A stretch of 64,000 nt of DNA from Chromobacterium phragmitis. GTDB taxonomy: Bacteria; Pseudomonadota; Gammaproteobacteria; Burkholderiales; Chromobacteriaceae. Numbering within the stretch: position 1 is the stretch's first letter; the number at the start of each line of letters is the position of its first letter. The DNA lies in NCBI RefSeq assembly GCF_003325475.1, contig NZ_CP029495.1, positions 2,356,001 through 2,420,000 of the forward strand. Direction: 5' to 3'. Position numbers and translations under genes: made by a program. The notes below the pieces were generated by a model. The model was not told the DNA's origin. It saw only the letters and a program-made list of their open reading frames with translations, and did no database searches. This document shows, one piece after another, positions 55,972-64,000 of this stretch.

Positions 55972-56889
55972 ATGATCGATGTCAGCATCATCATTCCGAC
56001 ATTCAACCGTCGCGATTGCCTACCCGACGCGCTTGACAGCGTATTTGGCCAGGCCAATGTGAAGGTGGAGTGCATCGTCGTCGACGATGGGTCGAGCGAC
56101 GGCACGGTGCCCTATATCCGCGAGCGCTACGAGGCGTGCGAGCTGGTTGTGATCGAGAAGCCAAGCCGCAGCGGTCCTCAGGCCAGCCGCAATCTCGGCA
56201 TGGCGGCGGCGCGCGGCGAGTTCATCACCTTTCTCGACTCCGACGACTACTTTGAGCCCGGCACGCTGGCCGAGCGCGTGCGTTTGTGCCGCGAAGGCGG
56301 CTTGGATGCCCTGTTCTCGGGCTTCCGCGTGAAGTTTGTGGGCCGTCGCTGGGACCTGGTGAAAAACGTCGGCACCTCGGCGAGGCGCTGCCCGGCGAAT
56401 TTCGCCGCGGCGCTGAGGGACTTCAAGATCGCGCCAATGATCACGATCATGTACCGGCGCTCGGCGCACGCGGGACTCAAGCTGGACGAGACGCTGGCCT
56501 CCGGCCATGACGACGATCTTGCGCTCCATCTGATCCGCACCAGCCGCTTCGCCTTTGATGACGTGCTGGCGGCGACCATCGTCCAGCATGTAGGCGAGCG
56601 CGTTGCGACGCCGCGCAATCTGATGATTGGCGATGCCCAGCTGCTGCAGAAGTACGCCGGAGACCTTGCCAGACTGCATGGCCCCGGCTATTTGACCCGA
56701 CGCCGCGCGCAGGCTCTTGCCGGTTTGTGGAGCGTGGGCCAGTTCAAGCGCACGGCGCAGTTGAGTCCGGCGGCGGGTCACGGGTCGATGGCGATGGCGG
56801 TGGCGCTGGGCGTGTTATATCTGCCACGCCGTTGGTGGGGTTCGTTACGAAAGCGCGCCATGATGCGCGTCGTGCGGGCAATGCTTTGA
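55972..56889 (+). CDS. Family 2 glycosyltransferase (GT-A) 1
   Basis: 305 residues from ATG 55972 (upstream ATG 55927 is inside a hairpin). GT-A motifs: VSIIIPTFNRRDCLPDALDSVFGQ, IVVDDGSSDGT, and the metal-binding DxD in FLDSDDYFEPG (about 89-99). The C-terminal basic helices (RKRAMMRVVRAML) may bind the membrane. It adds one sugar of the repeat unit; donor unknown. Next gene starts 3 bases after its stop. Confidence 0.87.
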   Translation: MIDVSIIIPTFNRRDCLPDALDSVFGQANVKVECIVVDDGSSDGTVPYIRERYEACELVVIEKPSRSGPQASRNLGMAAARGEFITFLDSDDYFEPGTLAERVRLCREGGLDALFSGFRVKFVGRRWDLVKNVGTSARRCPANFAAALRDFKIAPMITIMYRRSAHAGLKLDETLASGHDDDLALHLIRTSRFAFDDVLAATIVQHVGERVATPRNLMIGDAQLLQKYAGDLARLHGPGYLTRRRAQALAGLWSVGQFKRTAQLSPAAGHGSMAMAVALGVLYLPRRWWGSLRKRAMMRVVRAML

Positions 56890-56892
56890 ACG

Positions 56893-57804
56893 ATGATGAG
56901 TGACGGCATGAGTACCCATACCTCTGGACAGGTTTATGTTCTGATTCCCTCGCACAATCGCCGCGACATCCTGTGCGCGACGTTGGCCAAAGTGCGCGCG
57001 CAGTTGTCGCCAGAGGCGGCGCGGCTGATCGTTGTCGACGCCGGCTCCACTGACGGGACGCGGGACGCGGCGCAGGCGCGATGTCCGTCGGTCGAGATTG
57101 TCGACGGACATGCCGACATGTGGTGGACCGCCACGGTCAACCATGGTTTGAAGCATATCGCCAAGACGGCGCGCGCAGGCGACCGCGTATTGTTGATGAA
57201 CGATGATATCGATCTGGCTCCCGAGGCATTGATCCGCTTGCTTGAGGCCTCGGATCAGGAGCCGGATGCCGTAATCGGAGCGGTGAATATCGTGCACCGT
57301 TCAGGCGAAGAGGCGCGGGTGTATTTCTGCGGCGGCCATTACGATCTGCGCTTCGCCCGGCATAAGGCCAACATCCCAGAGGGCACGCCTTGGCGAGCTC
57401 CTGTGTCCCGCTTTTTGGAGACCGATTACTTGTACGGCAGGCTGCTGGTGATACCTTGGCGTGCTTTCGAAGCCGGATGCGGCTTCGACGAGGAGGCTTT
57501 CCCCCAATATTGCGCTGACGAGGACTTTGCTTACGGCGCTAAGAGGCGAGGCTTCCAGGTGCTGGTCGATAGCAGGAGCGTCGTCTATGTGAACGAAGCG
57601 ACGACGGCGCGTTTCAGTCTCAGCTTCGGAAGGGGAGGCTGGCGCGGCGTGCGCAAGGCGCTGACCGCATTCAATTCCTGCTACAACTGGCGCCAGAGCT
57701 GGGCGTTCAGCCGGCGTTACGCTCAATGGCCAGTTGTCTACATGCTGTGTCGTTATGGGATCATCTTCATCAACGAGAATGTACGGACGCCGGCGAGCAG
57801 ATAA
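56893..57804 (+). CDS. Family 2 glycosyltransferase (GT-A) 2
   Basis: 303 residues; ATG at 56893, 56896 or 56908 are all possible starts. GT-A motifs: VYVLIPSHNRRDILCATLAKV, LIVVDAGSTDGTRDAA, VLLMNDDIDLAPEAL (NDD as the DxD variant), and a catalytic acidic pair in YCADEDFAYGAKRRGFQVLV. The arrangement DADMWWTATVNHGL resembles GT2 enzymes often called rhamnosyltransferases. dTDP-rhamnose could be supplied by rfbCAD at the right end of the window. Specificity is not proven. Confidence 0.87.
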   Translation: MMSDGMSTHTSGQVYVLIPSHNRRDILCATLAKVRAQLSPEAARLIVVDAGSTDGTRDAAQARCPSVEIVDGHADMWWTATVNHGLKHIAKTARAGDRVLLMNDDIDLAPEALIRLLEASDQEPDAVIGAVNIVHRSGEEARVYFCGGHYDLRFARHKANIPEGTPWRAPVSRFLETDYLYGRLLVIPWRAFEAGCGFDEEAFPQYCADEDFAYGAKRRGFQVLVDSRSVVYVNEATTARFSLSFGRGGWRGVRKALTAFNSCYNWRQSWAFSRRYAQWPVVYMLCRYGIIFINENVRTPASR

Positions 57805-57845
57805 CGCAGCCGGCTGGATCGCAGCAAAGTGAGAGGGAAATCGAT

Positions 57846-58577
57846 ATGTTTCAATCGTACGGTTATATCGACAACGCATCGAAGCTCGGCGACTATTGCC
57901 GCGCCAGCCTGAACGATGAAAATGATAGGACGCACTTGCCGGATGTTCCCAACGATACATGGGAACTCTACAAATGCCTCCGGCTGACAGACGAGTTGCT
58001 GGAAATTTTTGGCGAGCTGGAGGTTTTCCAGCAACTGGCCCAGGCCGGCTATCGGCTGCGCGAGGAGCCGACTTTGATTCGATGGACCTATAGCGGCCGG
58101 AATCGCGGGGCGGCGGATCATTATCACCATGACGGCCATTTCGGCAAGGGAGGGCAAGTCAGCCTGATGCTGCTTCTGGAGGAAAACGTCGGCAAGACTC
58201 ATATGCGCCTCGTTCCCGATTCGCGTCATGCGTTCGGCCGCAAGATGTACGATGCGCTATGGTCGGCGCCCTTCCGGGGGCGCGGCCGCCTGTTCCGCCT
58301 CAATGACTGGCTTATCGAATGTTTCAGCAAGACGATCCGCCTGGAAGGGCCCAAGGATAGGTTGTACTATTTTAATGCGGGGGACAACCTGCACAAGGCG
58401 TTCCCTGTAGCAAATACCACCCGGACCATCTTCCATCTGAACCTGACTTTGTTCGAGAGCCGCCTTACGCCGCAGCAGCTCAGCAAGATCAATCCCGACG
58501 CGCATGCGGCGTATTGGCGGCAGTTGCTTGACCTGGAGCCAGTGAGTCGCCCCCAGCCATGCGTAATCCAATCTTGA
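57846..58577 (+). CDS. Putative PhyH-like Fe(II)/2-oxoglutarate dioxygenase
   Basis: 243 residues from ATG 57846 (ribosome site GAGAGGG). No named family recognised at first sight, but it has the phytanoyl-CoA dioxygenase pattern: metal triad His94-x-Asp96 (HYHHDGHF) and His183 (NLHKAFPV), plus a 2-oxoglutarate-binding Arg193 (TTRTIFHLNLT) 10 residues later, within a plausible double-stranded beta-helix. Such an enzyme could hydroxylate a sugar or its lipid carrier. A dioxygenase in an O-antigen block is unusual. No signal peptide, so it should be cytoplasmic. Assignment rests on motif spacing. Confidence 0.55.
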   Translation: MFQSYGYIDNASKLGDYCRASLNDENDRTHLPDVPNDTWELYKCLRLTDELLEIFGELEVFQQLAQAGYRLREEPTLIRWTYSGRNRGAADHYHHDGHFGKGGQVSLMLLLEENVGKTHMRLVPDSRHAFGRKMYDALWSAPFRGRGRLFRLNDWLIECFSKTIRLEGPKDRLYYFNAGDNLHKAFPVANTTRTIFHLNLTLFESRLTPQQLSKINPDAHAAYWRQLLDLEPVSRPQPCVIQS

Positions 58578-58633
58578 CAGTGGTGGGATGGTGTCTCCAT
58601 CGGCATCGTCGACAAAAATAGAAGAGGCACCCA

Positions 58634-59740
58634 ATGTTACAGATACTATTGTTGGCCACGTTTTTGTCCCTGTTTGTCGGTATGTGCCTGATTCGTTTCG
58701 TTCATCTGCATGAGCGTTTTTCTGCCGATCACGATCTGGGCGGCGTGCAGAAGTTCCATGCCAGGCCGGTGCCGCGTATTGGCGGCGTGGCGATCGCGAT
58801 GGGCTTGACGGCCGGCTGTGGCTTGTTGGCCTGGCTGTTGAGGGATGCTTCGGTATTGTTGTTGTTGGTAGTGGCGTTGCCGGCTTTTGCGGCGGGAGTG
58901 CTGGAGGATGTGACGAAGAAAGTGGGCCCGTTGCCGCGCCTGCTGGCTACATTCATTGCCGCTACGCTTGGATATTTTGTGCTTGGCGCGGGCTTGCTGC
59001 GGCTGGATGTGCCGGTGCTGGATGGTTTGCTGTCCGAGTTTTGGATGCTGTCGCTGTTGCTGACCGTCATCGCCGTGGGGGGCGTGGCGCATGCGGTGAA
59101 CATCATCGATGGCTACAACGGCTTGTCGGGGGTGGTGTCCATCTTCATTTTTCTGGCGATGGCGTATGTGGCGTTCAAAGTCCAGGACCCCGCGCTGATG
59201 GGGGTTTGTTTCGCCATGGTGGGGGGGATCGCCGGATTTTTGTTCTGGAATTTTCCGCGCGGGCTGATGTTCGCCGGAGACGGCGGCGCTTATTTGGTCG
59301 GCTTCATGATTGCGGAAGTGTCCGTGTTGCTGGTGGCCCGCCATGCGCAGGTTTCACCATGGTTTCCGATGCTGTGCGTGATTTATCCCGTGTTTGAGAC
59401 ACTGTTTTCGATCTACCGCCGCAAGTTTCTTCAGGGGCGCAGGATCGGGTACCCGGATGCTCTGCATTTGCATCAGTTGATCTACATGCGCTTGGTCCGC
59501 TGGATGGTGGGAAGCAAGAACGCTGATCACAAGACCATGCGCAACAGCTTGACCTCGCCTTATCTGTGGGCGCTGTCTTCTGTGTCGGTGGTGCCGGCGA
59601 TGCTGTTCTGGCAGAACACCGAGGTGCTGATCGTTGTCTGTGCGCTGTTCGCCATGTCTTACATCTGCCTTTACCGGATGATCATCCGCTTCCGGACGCC
59701 GCGTTGGCTGGTGCTCCGGCGGGCTTGCAGAGAGGATTGA
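58634..59740 (+). CDS. Undecaprenyl-phosphate sugar-1-phosphate transferase (WecA/MraY family)
   Basis: 368 residues, about 10-11 transmembrane helices. Motifs: FHARPVPRIGGVAIAMG (start of the substrate loop), VNIIDGYNGLSGVV (Asp of the Mg site), FLFWNFPRGLMFAGDGGAYLVGFM, and PDALHLHQLIYMR (histidine-rich loop). It should transfer HexNAc-1-phosphate from UDP-sugar to undecaprenyl phosphate and so start each repeat unit. As last gene of the block it is followed by a terminator hairpin. Confidence 0.9.
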   Translation: MLQILLLATFLSLFVGMCLIRFVHLHERFSADHDLGGVQKFHARPVPRIGGVAIAMGLTAGCGLLAWLLRDASVLLLLVVALPAFAAGVLEDVTKKVGPLPRLLATFIAATLGYFVLGAGLLRLDVPVLDGLLSEFWMLSLLLTVIAVGGVAHAVNIIDGYNGLSGVVSIFIFLAMAYVAFKVQDPALMGVCFAMVGGIAGFLFWNFPRGLMFAGDGGAYLVGFMIAEVSVLLVARHAQVSPWFPMLCVIYPVFETLFSIYRRKFLQGRRIGYPDALHLHQLIYMRLVRWMVGSKNADHKTMRNSLTSPYLWALSSVSVVPAMLFWQNTEVLIVVCALFAMSYICLYRMIIRFRTPRWLVLRRACRED

Positions 59741-59764
59741 TCCCTCTGGGAAGGCGCGGGCGTG

Positions 59765-59800
59765 ATGCCGTTCACTTGCTTGCAGGTGAGCGGCATTTCT
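59765..59800 (+). terminator. Terminator-like hairpin ending the polysaccharide block
   Basis: A 15-base arm at 59765-59779 pairs with 59782-59796 (two G-U pairs, two-base loop) and is followed by TTCT. The stem is very stable, the U tract poor. No gene lies in the remaining bases to the groESL promoter. Confidence 0.55.
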
Positions 59801-59926
59801 CATGATGCGAGCCAGTCGGCCGCAGACATGAAGCCTTGTCCCGTGTTGGCTTCCGCCAGGAGCCGTGGATGCCGGGGCAAGATGGAATGGCCAATGACGC
59901 CAGCGAAATTGTTTGCACGGCTACCC

Positions 59927-59956
59927 CTTGAAATACTCGGGGGGCGTCCCTATTAT
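59927..59956 (+). promoter_or_regulatory. Overlapping sigma32/sigma70 promoter of groESL
   Basis: CTTGAAA (59927-59933) and CCCTATTAT (59948-59956), 14 bases apart, fit the RpoH heat-shock consensus. The same DNA contains TTGAAA (59928-59933) and TATTAT (59951-59956) with 17-base spacing, a good sigma70 promoter. The CIRCE operator begins on the last base of the -10. Confidence 0.8.
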
Positions 59957-59982
59957 TAGCACTCGCAATGGCTGAGTGCTAA
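59956..59982 (+). promoter_or_regulatory. CIRCE operator (HrcA binding site)
   Basis: TTAGCACTC, 9 bases, GAGTGCTAA: a perfect match to the CIRCE consensus. HrcA binds it and represses until heat stress depletes active HrcA. It lies at the transcription start of groES and about 66 bases before its ATG. Confidence 0.96.
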
Positions 59983-60048
59983 ACCCTCGGCCGCAACCCA
60001 TACCACCTGATGTTCAACTCTCAACAGCCAATGTAATAGGAGAGATCA

Positions 60049-60336
60049 ATGGCAATTCGTCCTCTGCACGACCGTGTTGTTATCAAGCGCCTCGAGGCTG
60101 AAGAAAAGACCGCTTCCGGCATCGTTCTGCCGGGCGCCGCAGCTGAGAAACCGGACATGGGCGAGGTCCTGGCGGTTGGCAACGGTAAAATCCTGGAAAA
60201 CGGCGAACGCCGTCCGCTGGAGCTGAAAGCCGGCGACAAGGTGATTTTCGGCAAGTATTCCGGCCAGACCGTCAAGGTTGATGGCGACGAAGTCCTCGTG
60301 ATGCGCGAGGAAGATGTAATGGGCATCGTTGAGTAA
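60049..60336 (+). CDS. groES: Co-chaperonin GroES
   Basis: 95 residues, usual size. [33 protein letters not shown] includes the mobile loop that docks on Gro[33 protein letters not shown] closes the barrel. Ribosome site AGGAGAG precedes the ATG. It caps GroEL during folding. Transcribed with groEL from a promoter with RpoH-, sigma70- and HrcA-type signals. Confidence 0.98.
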   Translation: MAIRPLHDRVVIKRLEAEEKTASGIVLPGAAAEKPDMGEVLAVGNGKILENGERRPLELKAGDKVIFGKYSGQTVKVDGDEVLVMREEDVMGIVE

Positions 60337-60365
60337 TCCGACCCTTATCTGAACTTCATCAATAG

Positions 60366-62024
<1,659 letters not shown>

Positions 62025-62063
62025 TCAGCGCCGCATGGGCATGGCGACATGCCCGGCCAGATG

Positions 62064-62095
62064 AAAAACCCCGCAGCGTGCTGCGGGGTTTTTTC
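62064..62095. terminator. Bidirectional terminator after groEL
   Basis: AACCCCGCAGC (62068-62078), a two-base centre, then GCTGCGGGGTT followed by further T; an A run flanks the left side. It serves groEL (+) and the convergent rfbC transcript (-). Confidence 0.88.
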
Positions 62096-62116
62096 ATGCG
62101 TTCATGTCGGGAACGA

Positions 62117-62659
62117 TCAGCGTCTCAGCGCGGCGAACGCTTCGCCTTGCTGATCTTTTTCGGACAGGGTTGGAGGAGAGGCGAGCGGCCAGTCTATCGC
62201 CAGGTCGGGGTCGTTCCAGGCGATGGAGCGTTCCAGTTCCGGATGCCAGTAGTCGGTAGTTTTGTAGAGGAATTCCACGTCGTCGCTCAAGGTGAGGAAG
62301 CCATGGGCGAAGCCGGCGGGAATCCACAACTGGCGTTTGTTGGCGGCGCTCAGTTCCACGCCTACCCATTGGCCGAAGCTTGAGGAGCCGGGACGGATGT
62401 CGACGGCGACATCGTAGACGATGCCGGCCACGACGCGGACCAACTTGCCCTGCGGATGCGGATCCTTCTGGTAGTGCAGGCCGCGCAGCACATTGCTGCC
62501 GGAGCGGCTGTGATTGTCCTGAACGAAATGGACCGGATATCCGATGGCCTGCTCGAAGCGCTGCTGGTTGAAGCTTTCGAAGAAAAAGCCCCTTTCGTCG
62601 CCGAAAACCTTGGGCTCTATGATTTTGACGCCGGACAGGCGGGTATCTAGGCATTGCAT
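62117..62659 (-). CDS. rfbC: dTDP-4-dehydrorhamnose 3,5-epimerase
   Basis: 180 residues. Cupin epimerase: VKIIEPKVFGDERGFFFESFN, FVQDNHSRSGSNVLRGLHYQ (catalytic His of LRGLHYQ), KLVRVVAGIVYDVAVDIRPGS, and WIPAGFAHGFLTLSDDVEFLYKTTDYW. It inverts C3 and C5 of dTDP-4-keto-6-deoxyglucose. Last gene of a minus-strand rfbDAC group, 6 bases after rfbA. Confidence 0.96.
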   Translation of the reverse strand: MQCLDTRLSGVKIIEPKVFGDERGFFFESFNQQRFEQAIGYPVHFVQDNHSRSGSNVLRGLHYQKDPHPQGKLVRVVAGIVYDVAVDIRPGSSSFGQWVGVELSAANKRQLWIPAGFAHGFLTLSDDVEFLYKTTDYWHPELERSIAWNDPDLAIDWPLASPPTLSEKDQQGEAFAALRR

Positions 62660-62665
62660 GGCGTT

Positions 62666-63531
<866 letters not shown>

Positions 63532-63535
<4 letters not shown>

Positions 63536-64000
63536 GGCTGTCCTTTTCCATCTTCAGTGTGCCGGCGCGGCATGGCGCGGGCCAGTTCCGCGAGCGCTGG
63601 GTCGACCCCGGCCTGCCAGCTCGGCAGTTCCAGATCGAAGGTCTGCTTGAGCTTGCCGCAATCCAGCCTGGAGTTGGCGGGACGCCGGGCCGGGGTCGGG
63701 TAGTCGCAGCTGGGGATGCCCTGGATGGCGTCCGGAGCGAGTTTGAGGTCGAGCCCGAGGGCTTGCGCCCGGCTTAGCAGGTAGCGCGCGTAGCCGTGCC
63801 AGCTGGTTTCGCCTTGCGCCGCCAGATGGTAGGTGCCGCAGGCGAACGCGTCCGGCGCGTCCAGATAGCGGCTAAGCAGTCGGGCGGTGCAGTCCGCGAT
63901 CAGGAGGGCGGAGGTCGGCGCGCCGATCTGATCGTCCACGACGTTGAGCGAGTCGCGTTCGGCGGCCAGTCGCAGCATGGTTTTCAGGAAGTTGGCGCCG
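63532..64000 (-). CDS. rfbD: dTDP-4-dehydrorhamnose reductase, C-terminal part (cut by window edge)
   Basis: The frame is open past the Met at 63978 to the right edge, reading GANFLKT before it, so about half the gene is visible. Visible RmlD features: [59 protein letters not shown], and the C-terminal [39 protein letters not shown]. It reduces the 4-keto group to give dTDP-L-rhamnose. rfbB is expected just outside the window. Confidence 0.93.

Noticed and set aside
55769..55975. 68-codon frame overlapping the wzy stop and the GT2 start
   Set aside because: The start/stop sharing is tempting, but the sequence has no recognisable features and contains the hairpin; evidence is too thin to call a gene.

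Overview
The window is about 64% GC and almost fully coding. It most resembles Chromobacterium violaceum or a close Neisseriales relative. That is an inference from gene order (mutM / TPR lipoprotein-lolB-ispE-tRNA-Gln-prs-rplY-pth-ychF), the betaproteobacterial character of the housekeeping proteins, and a groESL promoter carrying a perfect CIRCE element. No database was available.

Layout. 1-9.3 kb is core genome: a left-truncated SGNH esterase, a PlsC-type acyltransferase, mutM, then the lolB-ispE-tRNA-Gln-prs-rplY-pth-ychF run. 9.3-10.3 kb is an isolated, AT-richer wzz-like chain-length gene. 10.5-25.5 kb is mixed metabolism: an amino-acid ABC binding protein and permease without an ATPase, an acyl-CoA synthetase, a trans-sulfuration PLP enzyme, a nitronate-monooxygenase-like flavoenzyme, an isoaspartyl peptidase, a Nudix hydrolase, ferredoxin-NADP reductase, a GNAT acetyltransferase beside a truncated LysE gene, an intact LysE exporter, a GGDEF diguanylate cyclase, a large basic-amino-acid decarboxylase and a phospholipase-D/cardiolipin-synthase-like protein. 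25.7-31.7 kb is gltBD. 31.7-32.4 kb is a gene-poor, decayed-looking stretch ending in a JUMPstart-like element.

32.4-59.8 kb is one same-strand block of 24 surface-polysaccharide genes, many joined by start/stop overlaps. Its parts are: (i) GDP-mannose genes manC-fcl-gmd, leading to GDP-fucose and, with a later Per-like aminotransferase, probably GDP-perosamine; (ii) a legionaminic-acid-type nonulosonate pathway, legB-legC-legG-legI-acyltransferase-ptmE-legF; (iii) an unusual set of one glutamate-semialdehyde-aminomutase-like PLP enzyme, one SDR and two Gfo/Idh oxidoreductases; (iv) an SGNH hydrolase and an unannotated protein with bacterial sialyltransferase hallmarks, my candidate nonulosonate transferase; (v) glycosyltransferases, Wzx flippase, EpsG/Wzy-type polymerase, acyltransferase, cupin, a PhyH-like putative dioxygenase and a WecA-like initiating transferase. 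Together these describe a Wzx/Wzy-dependent O-antigen or capsule built on undecaprenyl phosphate and decorated with a sialic-acid-like sugar. A terminator-like hairpin closes the block.

59.9-62.1 kb is groES-groEL with an overlapping sigma70/sigma32-type promoter and CIRCE. On the opposite strand, 62.1-64 kb holds rfbC-rfbA-rfbD (dTDP-rhamnose), with rfbD cut by the right edge. The most interesting material is the nonulosonate module, the candidate transferase, the dioxygenase, the JUMPstart-like leader, and the operator-like inverted repeats at fpr and gltB.
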